A stretch of 64,000 nt of DNA from Glebionis coronaria (GCA_025667525.1 CM046875.1:528327079-528391078), one strand, 5' to 3'. Shown: positions 40,680-53,272, counted from the stretch's first letter. The notes: generated by a model from the sequence alone, not told the origin. A program made the numbers and translations.

Positions 40680-43422
40680 TGTAACACCCCACTTGGATAA
40701 GTGGACCGTTACGTGTATTTATGGCGTGTCATCAAAGCATAAGGTAAATGTACTAAAACATTAAATGACCATAACGGATATACCGGAATCAAACATCGGT
40801 AATCCAACCTAAGCTCAAAACATGAAAAATAAAATACTAAAAGAAAGGACTAAACAATGTCCAAATAATCAGAACAATGTAAATGCATAAAATAAGAAGT
40901 ATGGATAGCTTCCATCTCAAATGCACTTGCTCTTAGAATCCTAAAAGCGTCCTGGTGTACCTGCCGTTAGAACATGGAAGGAACTACGGCTGAGCATAAC
41001 GCTCAGTGCACGGATATAAAGCATGATAAGAAATTACTGAAATGAAACAGATGATAAAATACTGAAGCTGTAAGACTGATAATTAAAGTTGCAGTGGAAA
41101 TCTGTGTATAATCTGTAAAGGCTGATTTATAAATAATAAAGCTGAACTGTTATCTGTTAAATCTGAAAACATGCATTTACCGTATTTTAATTTGCCAGAG
41201 CTTATATAGGTCATGTGCTGTAACAACGTTGCATGAATAACTGGAGGGGTGACCTCGTCATGCTGTAGAGGGGTGACCTCTAAATAACTGTGCTGGGTGG
41301 AGGGATCAGCTCCAATGTGAAGGATGTAGAGCACACACCACATTCACCTGCTAAACTGTAAACTGTAGCCTAGGATGCATCCATACGCCCCACTAATAAT
41401 ACTGATAAAATGGCCAAGCTGAGCTGAGTGGGACGATGCAGGATATCACTCTCCTGCATGTGAGTCACGACACCGGTGCCTCTAGTGCCGTGGTTACGAT
41501 ACCTCCGTAACTAGTACATAAACTAATCATGCTTGTATATAAGGCTCAGGCAATTTATTTAATTCTTAACATGATTACTGATAAGTTTAAACATATACTG
41601 GGGAAAACATTTGGCTGCAGACGGGGAATCCTAATCATGCATAGAAAGGAAGTCCTTACTGAAAGGACGGAAAATCCGTACCTTGTGTCCAGTAATGAAA
41701 TAAGAATGAAAGCTGAAGGATCGACTCTGACTTCATGGTTACTACATAAATAATGTACGCGAAAATAAGTTAACTGATTACCGTTTACTATTATCTATTT
41801 TCATATGTTCTTAGTTTAATTTATTTTATTCTTACTACTGTTTATATATAATCTGATTAATCTGCTTGTCTGGTGTATAATCTGATAACCCGACTGATCT
41901 TTAAATGTTTACTGATTAGTATATACTTATTGATGGTTACTGTGTATTATACTGTGTTCCAATGATCCCGATATTACTATAAATAGTAACCTGTTGTAAA
42001 CAGAAAGTTTCCTAAAATAGAAAGATTTCCAATTTAGTTTTCTTGAAATAATTCAATAATTAAATCATCAATTAAATTCAATTTTTAAGTAGTTAAAATG
42101 ACAAGGTTCAAATCAATTTAGTCTTACTAATTAAATAATAAAAACAATATATTTAACTTTATTTCTAAAACTTACTTATAAAATGATTTAACCAACTTGA
42201 ATAATTTCCCACTGTTAGTATTATATTCCCACTGTTTTTATTATATTCCCCCTGCTAGTCTTTTATTCCCACTGCTAGTCTTAGTTTCCCCCAGTTAGCC
42301 TTAGGGTTCCCACTGCTAGTATACGGTTCCCACTGTTTTTGTTGCTACGTTCCCACTGCTAGTTATAAATGGAAAGTTCCCACTGCTAGTAATAATGGAA
42401 GGTTCCCACTGCTTGTTCTGTTTTTACAACCAAACGCACCCTTATTTTCAGGAACCACCAAACGCACCCTATTTTGGTTTTTGTGGTTCGGGTCTGGCCA
42501 GAAAAAGACACCGAGACCTGCTGTGGTCTCGGCTGGGTCGAGCAGCAACACACCGAGACCTTATGGTCTCGGTTTTCATGAAGTAACCAAAGCCCGACAC
42601 CCCTGCTGCGGTTTTGTTCGTGGCTGACCAACAGAAATACCACCGAGACCATGAGGGTCTCGGCTGGACTCCACACCAACCCAAATCCGACCCCCTTTTT
42701 TTTGATCTTGTTAAATTACGTAAATCGTGATAGAAGGAAAAGAAAAGACTGATTACCTTTGGTGGTTTAGGATGAACCCGATCTCCCTCACTTTCTTTCT
42801 TTTTTCTTTTTTTTTCTTTCCGGCGGCACAACACAAACCCTAGATCTTCCCTTTTTTTTTTGTACGTTGTGTGTGTAAAGGGGAAAACCCCCGTCCTTTT
42901 TCTTCTCACCCAAAAACTAACGGGCTAAAGCCCATTTTCTTTTTTTTTTTCTTTGTTTAAACACAACCGGCCCAAAGCCCATTTAACCCTCTTAATCTTT
43001 TTTTTTTTAAACCGGCCCAAATAATCTAATAGACCTTGTTTCCGATTCGCTTTGCTTCGTTTAAAAACATATAACTTGCGTGTTCGTGTTTTAACTCTCG
43101 TTATGTATTTAATTATTTTACTGAAATAAATATCTACGTAATACTGAATAATTTTCAATTGTAATATTTAGATAAACTGAGACTACGCATATTTAATATT
43201 AATGTTTAATTATTTCTGTAAAATAAATACTTCGTCTGTAATATTTCTGAGACTGAATACTTATCATCTGAATAAACTGTCATATTTATAGTATTTAAAT
43301 AAACTAGGATAGTGTATTATATTTCTGCGTTTATATCTCTTGTCTAATAATTAATACTTAAATAGTTTATTAAAATTAAACTGCGTATTTAAATATCCTG
43401 ATTTTTAAATACGGGTTTTACA
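40680..43422 (-). repeat. 5' LTR of the Tekay-like element (right copy)
   Basis: This 2,743-bp LTR is the partner of 33294-36038. It carries the same TTCCCACTG array (42205-42416) and triple hairpin (42511-42663). Confidence 0.95.
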
Positions 43423-43427
43423 CTGTT
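43423..43427. repeat. Right target-site duplication of the Tekay-like element (CTGTT)
   Basis: CTGTT directly follows the right LTR and equals 33289-33293. Confidence 0.93.
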
Positions 43428-43717
43428 AAGACACAATCATGCACACCTAACAATTGGCCAGCCTCACTTGGCCGCCCTTATGGTAGTAGCGGTATACCAT
43501 ACATAATGAGCTTGCCTCACCCACAAGGACCATTCATGAGTTTACATTCACTCATTATACGAATTTGCGCTATAAACATTAAACATAATTATCATAACAA
43601 AAAATATGAAGTGTTTATTACAAATGCGTGCATTCGCGCATAACAATCAACAACAAATTTACAAGCCAGACAAGTTGTTTGAGAGCAAGTTGGTCTTTGA
43701 CGAAGACCTCTTCAACT
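43428..43717 (+). other. el3 sequence between pol and the antisense ORF, non-coding
   Basis: This 290 bp of el3 resumes after the Tekay-like insertion. No ORF is seen. It would hold the 3' UTR of the antisense gene. Confidence 0.5.
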
Positions 43718-45343
43718 TCAGCAGGGGGGGCAATAGGTTGTGGCGCGGTGGTCTTTCATACTCTTCTCCATTCGGTCCAGCACACGCGAGTCCCTCTCTA
43801 GCAATGGCAAAGGCATCACAGGGATAGAGGAGGCAAGATGGGCCGCACCAACAGAAGGTGCAGCCTCTATGCTCAGCGTGGCCTTCTTGGCAGCAACGCG
43901 ACTTTCATGAGCTGCGAGCACCTCAGACAAAGGCACTTCCTTCTCAACCCTAAAAGGGTCAAGAACATCCCTGGGATGAGCGAATACTGGCACTGTTAGC
44001 TGCCCTGCGGAAGGCTTTAAGTGGAAATCCGGCTCTGCTTCTGCGCCTTCTGCCTTGTGGCGCACCAGAGTGAGGCCCTCCATCACAACCTCAAGGGGCA
44101 GCTCGTGGTCCTTGTTGCCAAGAACAAAGGAAGGCAACTGGCAGACACTCATCTCTTTTAGGGTTGCTGTGAGTTTGGACTCGGCAGTTAGGTCGTAGAA
44201 GGGTACCTCTGTTAGCTCTTTCTTCAACAACTCCGCCTTGTGCGCTTTTACCAGACCTTTAGATGTACCCTCATTCACCGCAGCTATGATGGACTGGGCA
44301 AAGGTGGCCCGTAAAGTAGGGTCTTCCAAAGCACCCATAGCGGCTAAGCGCAAACCATGGCGTACCAGCCATCGCTTCTCGGCTATCTCCTTCATCAACC
44401 GTGGGTATAGGTCTTCATCAAGCTCAATACTCAACCGCTTTAGGTGGCTGCTGAGGTCACTCACATCCTCTTTAACCCTTGCGCCCAGCGCATCAACATC
44501 CGCCATAAACTTATTCTTCCCATCCTCAAAAGCCCCCATTGCAGATTGGTTGGAGGTCTTCAGTTGGTTCAGCTGGGCGCACTCTTCTTCTAGTGCGAAG
44601 GCTAGTTTGTTTTTCTCAGCTGGGCGCACGCGTCTTGTCAGCCTCTCTCGACCTCTTGGGTGATTTTCTCTTGCATTTCCCCTAAGGTGTGAGAATTATC
44701 CTCAATAATTTTCCCAAGTTTCTCTTCAGTAGTCTGAACATGGGTGGACAGCTCCACAAACCTCTTCTTGGTGCGCGACATCAATGTCACATTCTGCGAC
44801 GAAAAATAGCTAACTTCGTCCGCCAGAACCGCATCGATCATCCCCTCTAACACTGCAGCTCGTCCAGGCGGCACGATGCTGTCCAAAAAGCTGGAGAAGT
44901 CGAACGACCCGGTCAAATCTGAGGACATGGGCAACTCCCAATCATGGATGAAGATAGGGTCTTGGGGAAACCCGCTTTCCTCCACCGTTGAAGTCTCCTT
45001 TTGGGGGAAGGCATAGTGTCAGCCTTTGCATAGGACTTCTCATGGTCATCGCTGATACATAAACAATGGTTAGATAGATATAAGGGGGTGTATGGATAAT
45101 GGCTATCGCACAAGAAAAAGGCGTTTACCTTAAGTTGATGGTGGCAGGAGGAGTACGCGGAAGAGTCGTCGCACGATTCTCCTCGAATTCTTCTTCGGTC
45201 GCGCGCGCCTCTGTCCATGAGGGCCTGGCCCCTATGCGAGAAGCCTTGCGCGATGATATTGGGGGGATCCTTTGCCTTTTCCCTAATGCAGAGTTTTCTT
45301 TTTCCTCAAATTCCTCTGCGGCCTTCTCGGCGTCCTCGGTAAG
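43718..45343 (-). pseudogene. Antisense extra ORF of el3 (aORF), spliced, N-terminus cut by element B
   Basis: The gene runs opposite to el3 pol. The first exon in view (45129-45343) encodes an acidic/basic tract (A-E-E-F-E-E-K-E-N-S-A-L-G-K-R-Q). A 77-bp GT...AG intron (45052-45128) follows in phase 2. Exon 2 continues D-D-H-E-K-S-Y-A-K-A and, after a frameshift near 44990, P-Q-D-P-I-F-I-H-D-W-E-L-P and a coiled coil. A second frameshift near 44640 leads to a 303-codon frame with S-I-E-L-D-E-D-L-Y-P-R-L-M and R-W-L-V-R-H-G-L-R-L-A. That segment resembles plant proteins annotated as putative gypsy-type transposase. Antisense extra ORFs between pol and the 3' LTR are known in Tat elements; their function is unknown. 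No enzyme domain is evident. Confidence 0.68.
45052..45128 (-). other. Probable intron of the antisense ORF
   Basis: GTAAACGCC...TATGTATCAG on the minus strand is 77 bp, pyrimidine-rich in its second half, and joins two open frames in phase. Confidence 0.6.
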
Positions 45344-46405
45344 TGATGTAGTGTTTTTGTACTTACTTTAGGAAAAGCAAGTATAAAACGGCAAGTATTA
45401 AACTAGACGATTTAGGAAAACCGACAAGTCGAATAAATGCGGGTTCGTTCTCAGAGGAGGTGTGTGTATTTAAGTGCCAATTATATAAAATCAAGGTTTG
45501 GATTAGTGACGTCATTAGTTTAGAAGAGAAAAATTAAAGACGAGCTACGACTACGATTAAACTACGACGAATTAACGTAAAACGCGAACGTAAATACGTA
45601 ATACGTGACGAAATTAAAAATTAAACCTAAAAATTAATTAAAAGTTTAAACTAAGTCTAAAATAATATAAATAAGAATAAAAATCCAATAAATATATTTT
45701 AAAACCTTTTATTAATTAAATATTCAATTTTAAATGCTAATTAAAGCCCTAAACTTAAATATAATTAAGAAAAATCCCAAAATATTATTTTATTGAACTA
45801 ACAAATCACTTATATTAGTTAAAGACTAAAAAGTATTTTTTCCTAAATTTTAAAACTATTTTTTCTATTTTGAAAACACTAAAAACTATTTTTAAACCAA
45901 AATAATGATTAAAAATATTAAAATAATGCTAAAAATAATTTGATAATTTTAAAAATCCTAAAATATACTAATGAACAGTAAAAAATGAAAAAGTTTGAAA
46001 AGGTAAATATTTTTCACTAAAAGACAAAACAGAAATAATAAAACCCTAATTAAACTAAAATTAAATCTAAAAATTACTTAAAAAGTGAACAGTAAAAAAT
46101 ATTTTTAAACTAAAAATCTTAAAATACTTTTCTAAATCTAAGAAAAATTTTAAAACTGAAAAATATAAAAGTTTTTCACTAAAAGACAAAAATCAGTCAA
46201 TTAAAAACTAATTTAAAATGTAATTAAATCTAAAAAATAGGAAATGAACAGTGACAGGAAAATAAATTAAACAGAAAAATCATAATTTAAATAAAAAAAA
46301 TTAGAAAATTAAAATCAAGTTAAAACTCTGAAAATAGACCACTAAAGACAAAAAAAAACAAGAAACTAAAAGTGACATCTAGGGTTCTTTTGTTTTTTAG
46401 CTAAG

Positions 46406-46449
46406 CAGTGGAAACTTTTCCACTGGCAGTGGGAACTTGGTTCCCACTG
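46406..46449. other. Two adjacent hairpins in element B LTR
   Basis: CAGTGGAAA-CT-TTTCCACTG (46406-46425) is followed at once by CAGTGGGAAC-TTG-GTTCCCACTG (46427-46449). The second matches the element A hairpin at 10631. Confidence 0.8.
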
Positions 46450-46528
46450 ATAGAACAAAAAAATGGGTCTGGTTACAAATCTGCTTGTAACTTGTTTAAT
46501 ACTTGATTTCTTGGACAATGATTGGCAC

Positions 46529-46552
46529 CCCTACACTCAGTGGAGTGTAGGG
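46529..46552. other. CCCTACACT hairpin in element B LTR
   Basis: CCCTACACT, loop CAGTGG, AGTGTAGGG. It is the counterpart of 10735-10758 in element A with one compensated base pair. Confidence 0.8.
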
Positions 46553-48945
46553 AGTCTAGAAATGTAATAAAAACAGCAAGTCACTTACAAGAATTAAACA
46601 CACAAGGCACAAATAGGTTACTGATGTGCTATGTAGGGGTCAAGCACTGGTCTGCTGGTCTATTATGCAAAATGGTGAGTTTCAAATGGCCAAGTCTTGG
46701 TCAAATCCTTACCAAATCACTACTAACTGATTACAATACCTAGATTACATCTTAAACTAACAAACTTCAAAGATTTGGATCACAAAAACCTAAAACAAGG
46801 CTGTTACAGCCAACTAATGCACTTAATGATACTTTACCAAATTTTTAACATACAAACTTCCTTTTAAAGCTAAACCAAACTGAAAACAACCATACAATTA
46901 TCCTAACTCAACCAAAGAGAGTGTGTGTGAGTGGTTTTTAATAGATTTATTGTCACTTTAAACTATCAAATCCCTAAACCCAAACACCCCTTTAATTTCA
47001 GACAGTGAATAAATTCAAAGTAATTTGCAACAAAACTTCATCAAATCATTAGGAAACAGTTCATACATGCTTAAAATGACCTAAGGACTAAGATAAGACA
47101 GCAATTAAGCAACTCAAACACACAATCATGAAATCACCAAGCCAATCAATTAAGCAGAAACTTTTACTAGATAATGAGGGTTCAAGCCTTACCTAGTGGG
47201 ACCCACATCCAGGCCCCACCATGGCCAGCTGATGCCATCTCCTTAAAAGCTAAAAGAAGAGCTTATGGGGCTTTGAGATAGCTGGTGTAGAGAGATGTTG
47301 GTGTGACTATTTAGTCACACCCAATATGTCTTGATTCTTGGTTAACCTGCTAAGATGTAACACAAAAGAAGGAGACTGATGACAATACTGATAAGCTATA
47401 AGTCTGGCTTATGGATTAAGCAGCTTATAGCTTATAGCTTAACAAATAAAAATGAAACTTTCTTGAAAACTAATTTTCTTCAACCAAATAAAACCAAACT
47501 TAAACTTGGACAACTCTTGATAAAAATCTATCAAAACAAGTAAACCAATATTAAAATTCCACTTTCACTTCATTTTAAAACTGGTTTCAAGATTTTACAA
47601 ATTCTTGCCAAAAACTTCCAAAAATGGATTTTATGAAAACTTTTGATAAATGATAACTCTTTTAAGGACTTAAACTATTTTGTAGATAATGAAAGGATTA
47701 AACTAAGGAAAACAGATAAAAAAAGGGGAACTCGGTATTGAAGAAATGGAAAGCTACTTTATTACTTCACTTTAAACTTCTTACAAAAAACTGGAACAAA
47801 AGGGAAGTAGGTGTACATGCACCCTCTACTTAACAACTCAAAAGAAATGTCTAGAATAATAAACCCTAATACACGCTAATTCCAATTCTACCCTTGAATT
47901 TTCAAAAATATTCAAATGGTCAAATCCTCCCATGTGATTTCTGGAAGCCAGTTGTTATCAAGACCGATCTGAGCCATATATTTGTGTCTTTGGGAGAAAG
48001 AAAAGAACTGGAGCCATTGGATGACTGTGAGATTCGAATATTGCCATTTTTGAACAAACCATGAGCAGGGGAGTCTTTATGTGGGACATAGGAGTCATAG
48101 GACAATGTTTTTGTGGGTGGGTTGTGATTAGGGGAGGTTTAATTGGGTATCTGGAATATATAAACACAAACCCCCTTGATTTGATCACTAATCAAGATTA
48201 GGATTCATGGGATAATGGAGGTGGGTGAATAGTTTGTTTAATCTGTTTTAAGGGTTTAAATAGGTGTTTCCCACCGATTTTAATACTTAAAAATTATGTT
48301 TAAATTTCATTAATATTAAATCGGGGTTAAGGGTGAGTGGATGGTGAGGTGGAAGTTAGGAGGGATGTGATTGGTGGAAGGGTTATAGTGGGTGAGGTGG
48401 CAAAGGCTGAGTGGAGGGTTTAACTTAGGTTGTCTGGCCAAGTTTAGTCCTCCCATTCCTTTCTTCTTGTCATAACAAGTTTAAACAACAATAAACTCCC
48501 AATCCTTTGTTATCAAAGTTTATGTTTTTCCATTTTGGCCACAATAACTTTTGAAAAGTTATTCCAAGGACTATATATGTAATTTGAGCAATCTTCAAGG
48601 GCCATATATGTATAATCTCATCATTTTAGGGACCCAAATGCAACATTTGAGTTTTTCAAGGGTTTAAAATGAAAAGTCTTCCAAAGTTGAGGGACCAATC
48701 TTGACAAATCTTCAAACTTCAAGGACTTCTTAGGAAAATCATGATTCGGGTCCGGTTCTTTGTGCGGCTTCGTTTCCCGTGTTCGTTTTTTGCTTGATTC
48801 TTGTAATCTTTTGGTGAAATCACGATATCCGTACCTAAAATACACAATGAACAAACACAAGCATATATTTGGGTATTTTGATGATATTTTAAGCGTTTTA
48901 AGCCCGATTTGGACGATGAGACTATGTATAAATGCAGTCTCATCA

Positions 48946-48960
48946 CTCCCCCATACTAAA
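48946..48960 (-). other. Polypurine tract of element B
   Basis: On the minus strand TTTAGTATGGGGGAG abuts the 3' LTR, identical to element A. Confidence 0.85.
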
Positions 48961-50840
48961 CCATTGCCGTGTCCCCACGCAATGCTAGAATAAAGTATCA
49001 TAGCACTTCCAAAATTCATTTTATGATGACATTTATTGAAGACATAAATTTAAATACACTACTACACGTGTTTTAGACATAATGTATTGCTTTCATCATG
49101 ATTAAGTGACTTTTAGGATCATAGAACAAGAACACGTGAATGCTTCGTTAGAAACAATTTCGTCGTCCTCGATTTTCACCCAATTCCATGCTAAGCGTGT
49201 AACGAGATCATTGTTATTATAAGTTAGCAACACGATCAGTTCTCATGAGTGTTAATTACGAATATAAACTCCCTTATTCCTACTTGGTATCTCTTATATT
49301 TTATTTTGTCTTAATGATCACGAGGATACATCATTGACTTATGCGTGAATAGAGATTAAGTCTAAAAATAGAGTTTTAACAGTGTAACCAAAATCATCGA
49401 ATTAATAATTCATCCTAATAGACAACGATGTCAAAAAATTAAGTCAACAAGAAGGATCGATAAACACGGTTTTATAATGGTTTTGAACATGAGACTTATT
49501 ACCAAGACTTTTATACGCCCCCTAACGGAAGGGCCTTATTATCATAGGTTTACCTCCATCTTTTATTCAACTTCGCCATGAAGCTTTTATTATGACTTCG
49601 GTCTTGCCTTGCCTTTTATTATCCGCCATCATCGGTGGTTTTATTATGGCCAAAGACGTATATCCTCACTCTAAAGCGAATTTTGGATCTTTAAAGCTTC
49701 AAAGATTAAGGCTTGATTCACTTTCAATTTGGGCATAGATTTTTCGGCGTTGTGAGCTTCAAATTTTTGCTTAATTTAGGTGAGCACTTGAAATCTTATT
49801 ATTAGGTGAAGCTTTTGATTATTCGGGTGCCAATACTTCAAAATCGTGACGCTGACGATACCTTAATGTTTTCCCAATTTAATTACATGGAAGCTACTAA
49901 AACAAATTAGAAACCAACAATAGTGAGTAAACCGCTAAATCAATATTTATTAACAATTTATTATACAAAAGCGTGGGGAGAATAAGCTAATAATCACTAC
50001 ACATGAGATCGTGACGACTACGAGACTTATAAATAACTCTATCATTTCTCGTCCTCATTTAAGAGACTTGGCCTAAAAAGTTAAGGAATCGAAGCTAAGT
50101 ACTCAAAACGCACGATCGAGTCAAAAATTACTCTTATTCTCACCATCGGAAAACCTACATTCGTGTCTTAGACACTTATGAAAAATACAAAAATTTTAAC
50201 ATTTGGCCATTTTTAGCCTTATTTGCAACAAAACGATAACAAACAGATGAAAATTGGATTGCATGGTGACGTAAGCAAGGTAAAGTATCTACTCACCCCC
50301 CCCCTATACTAAAACTAAACATTGTCCTCAATGTTTCGAGTATAGGGGTGAAAACACCCCATACTAGAGACGAAGTCGAATGCTTAATCTCGAGCATGGA
50401 AAGGGTAAAATGAATAACCTAAAAGCCGTTTATGAATTATGCTAATAAGATAAACGTTAGAACATAAAAGGATATCATCGGATATCGGAATCTCCAAAGG
50501 CAACGATCGAAGCTCGAGTGATCCGTAAAACGAACACGAGAGGCTTCAATGAAGACGATGAACCTAATAAATCACAATCACAAACAACCACGAAACAAAG
50601 GTTGGAAGAGCACAAGTCCCCTCGTTAGCTAATTAAAAAGCGATAATATTTACAAGGATAAGCATGAGAATCCCCCACGAGGCACCTTGTTTTTGATAAC
50701 CGAGTCAAAAGCTCGACTCGAATCCCCATAAATGTGATCATTTAGGGATAATCTTGGTATGGTCATTTTTGGTGGGGATTACATGATAAACAATACCCAA
50801 AAGCAACCGGTACTAAGGACTAAGTCCTTTGATGATGCAA
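48961..50840 (-). other. Conserved non-coding 3' tail of element B
   Basis: This 1.9 kb has no ORF and is the partner of 13008-14876. In 49501-49620 against 13561-13680 I count 3 differences in 120 positions. It includes the AATAA(A)/hairpin cluster (49530-49655) and extra TAGTATGGGG motifs near 50300 and 50365. Confidence 0.8.
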
Positions 50841-51028
50841 AATACCAGGATCGAAGATGGCGTCCTCGTTTTCATGGGATAAACGAACTAACGCCACTTC
50901 AACACGTGCCAAAACAACAAAAGGGTAGAAGAAAAGAGATAAGAAGTAGAAATGTGGGACAATGGGTAAGTCAAAACAATGAGCTACTCGAGGTAGACTC
51001 ACACCAAGCAAATAGATATGATTTCCAT
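50841..51028 (-). pseudogene. C-terminal remnant of the element B ORF (E-D-A-I-F-D-P-G-I)
   Basis: In a minus-strand frame shifted from the main ORF, H-E-N-E-D-A-I-F-D-P-G-I lies near 50866-50840, matching E-D-T-I-F-D-P-G-I at the end of element A ORF2. A frameshift near 51029 separates it from the upstream ORF. Confidence 0.6.
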
Positions 51029-53272
51029 TTATTGCATCGGTGGAAGAGCGAGATTTCCCTTTACAAGCAATTCCGGGATCGTAAATCTCGTCCTCGGTGG
51101 AGAAATGTGAGGGAACATTTGGGACTTCCCCATACTAGATCCACACCAACCGTCGTCAAAAGGAGTAGACGAGGTGGTAGCACTCATAACACGCGGTGAT
51201 GATGGAGTTAAACTTGTAGAAAAATCTTTTAAAACATTTTTAAAATCTTTTCCTTTTTCATCGTTTAAAAACTCTTTATGAAAACCCGATTTAATAATGT
51301 CGAAAATATTTGGCGTGTCAAATTCAAAATTAGTCGCGCTAAAAATCCTCACATTTAAGTCGCGGTTAGGGGGTGGTGGATTATATAAGTTCTCAAAACG
51401 TTTATCAATAAATAACACCGCCCCGTCGGGGTCAACATACTCTTCATCCTCATGAACGTCGATCTCATCGATTTCTTCATCAAAGATAGGCTTGTCAAAC
51501 CAAGGTTTGTCATTCCCCTCCTTGAGTATTTTAGAAACTCTCTCGAAAAGATCACGATCAAGCACGAAACCATCATCCATTTGTGGGGATTGTTGATAAG
51601 TTAAATCTTCACGAATGTGGTAAACGTAATTCTCATTTGAGGAGTGTTGATTAGGTAACTCCTCGAGAATTGGATTTTTGGTGGTCACATGAGTTGGTTC
51701 GTCATTGAAAATAAGGTGTTCCAACTCATTTAGTTCATCCTCGATTTTGGAAAGATTGACCTCACTCGTAGGTGGAAGTGGAGTCAAAAGAGCTAGCTCT
51801 CGTTCAATGATTTCCTCAATCTTGGGATCAAACTCGTAATCATCGTACTTCACACGTTTCTTTTTAGGAGAATCAAAAATTGCATGTGGATTTCGAAGTA
51901 CGTGATCAATCTTGGCAAAATCGCCATCGTCATCGTCAAAGAAAGAGTCGATGTGAGCACTCACAACCATGGTCTTACAAGTCGAATGACTATGCTTAGG
52001 TGACTTTTCTAAGACGAGAGGATCGATGTTGATAAAACCTTTCGCCTCAACGGGTGTTGGGCTAGGAAAAGGAGGCACTTCGATGGAGTTAAAAGTTGAA
52101 GACTCAAAGACGTGGTCCTTCGAAGATGGTGAAGACGAGTCCATTTTGGTCATTGTCGTGATGGCACTAACGTCGCCCTTCGGAATTGGTATTTCACTTG
52201 TTTCATCGAATACATCCCAAAGTGATTTTTCATTCATAAATTTACACATACCCTTTTGAATTAGGTACACGTATTCTTTATCATTAAAATTCTCATCTTT
52301 AAAACCGTTCTTCTTAATTTTTTCAAAACATGCATTAAGCCTCATTCTTTCCGCTAAAGTGTACATTTTGAAATCATTAGAATTTGAAACATTAGGTTTT
52401 GAAACCTTGGTTTTTTCATTGTCATTAAACACTTGGGATTTACTCGTGAAAAAGTCCATTTTATCCTCCCCATATCTCATAGTAAGTCTCCCCTCGTGAA
52501 CGTCGATTACGGTTCGAGCCGTCGATAAAAATGGTCAGCCTAAAATAATGGGACATTTAGGGTCACACTCGTAATCGGATATAACGAAATCCACGAGAAA
52601 AAAAAACTTTCCAACTTTGACGTAGACATCCTCGGCTATTCCAATTGGTATTAAAGGCGTACAATTTGCTAGCTCGATTGTCATGTTCGTGAGGGTAAGG
52701 TTAGGCAATCACATCAATTTCCAAAGAGAATGAGGCATGAGATTGATGCTAGCACCTAAATCGGCAAGGGCTAAACATCCCTCAATCTCGGAAAAATCAC
52801 AAGGTAGTAGAAATTGGCCCGGATCCTCTTCCTTTCTCGGCATATGCCTTTTAGGTTTTTTAAGAAGGATCGATGCACAAGTTTCTTCAAGGGTTACTTT
52901 GGTAAGGTCGATAAAACTCTCTTTTTGAACCGTGGATGGAATTTGAGGTACACGAGGGTGTGCACTCTTTTCTTTGGTCGCCACGTTCACCCCATCGACT
53001 TTAGAACAATAAGACGTCTTAGAAGTCGAGGGTTGAGAAGAAGGAACAACTCGAAATCCATCAAGGGTAGGGGTAATCACACGACCTTTCTCATGAGACG
53101 AGGAGGCTTTACATTGTTCCTTAGGATTTGCAACGGTGTCAGTAGGTAACGAACTCGATGAAGCACCCGAGGACTTGTTCATTATGGCCGAAAACATCTT
53201 TTTAATGTCAATTTGTCCTTGCTCAATCTTCGTGTTTTGCAATTTCAAAGTATTAGTAAAGTCATTTTTCAA
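51029..53272 (-). pseudogene. Element B Gag C-terminus, protease and acidic ORF
   Basis: One minus-strand frame runs 53272-51029 with only two stops (TGA at 52709 and TGA at 52534). It begins with a Ser-rich Gag end. The retropepsin follows, with D-P-G-Q-F-L-L-P-C-D-F, L-A-D-L-G-A-S-I-N-L-M-P-H-S-L-W and, after the second stop, P-F-L-S-T-A-R-T-V-I-D-V. An uninterrupted stretch of about 480 codons (52480-51029) then holds no known domain. It is strongly acidic, with I-P-K-G-D-V-S-A-I-T and A-H-I-D-S-F-F-D-D-D-D-G, also recognisable in element A ORF2 as I-P-K-G-R-V-S and A-H-I-D-T-F-F-D-A-D. It occupies the place where autonomous Athila has RT and integrase. Confidence 0.78.

Larger units (their letters stand above)
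33294..43422 (-). mobile_element. Complete Tekay-like (chromovirus) LTR element with ruined interior
   Basis: It is 10,129 bp long, with LTRs 33294-36038 and 40680-43422, an initiator-Met-type PBS, a polypurine tract and a CTGTT target duplication. The LTR termini are TGTAACACCCC...TTTTACA. The 4.6-kb interior has no open frame above about 130 codons. It keeps only scraps of a chromovirus pol: an RT start near 38040-38240 and an integrase zinc finger near 37224-37409. I counted 2 differences in the first 600 LTR positions, so it inserted recently although its genes decayed long before. Confidence 0.92.
27168..45343 (+). mobile_element. Tat-lineage element el3, interrupted by two younger elements
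   Basis: It consists of a 5' LTR, PBS, gag, protease, RT, dual RNase H and integrase (27168-32907), followed by non-coding sequence to 33293, the Tekay-like insertion, and a further 1.9 kb (43423-45343) with an antisense extra ORF. Element B then begins. The 3' LTR must lie right of the window. This is the most complete Tat copy here but is dead: stops in gag, pol and integrase, a 62-bp deletion and a tandem duplication in RT. Confidence 0.87.
45344..48945 (-). repeat. 3' LTR of element B (left copy)
   Basis: This 3,602-bp LTR begins TGATGTAGTGTTTTTG and ends GCAGTCTCATCA. Only its ends and scattered blocks align with the element A LTR. It holds no gene. Confidence 0.93.

Noticed and set aside
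40564..40764. A 66-codon plus-strand open stretch crossing the Tekay-like PBS and LTR edge
   Set aside because: It spans the PBS/LTR junction on the non-sense strand and has no motif.
43447..43477. Imperfect inverted repeat around TTGGCC in el3
   Set aside because: The arms are short and no second copy is available to test it.
44238..44663. A 141-codon Ser-rich open stretch on the plus strand
   Set aside because: It is the shadow of the antisense ORF exon, which has the better composition and similarity.
50759..51199. A 146-codon basic open stretch on the plus strand
   Set aside because: It lies opposite the end of the element B ORF, and its basic composition mirrors the acidic sense strand.
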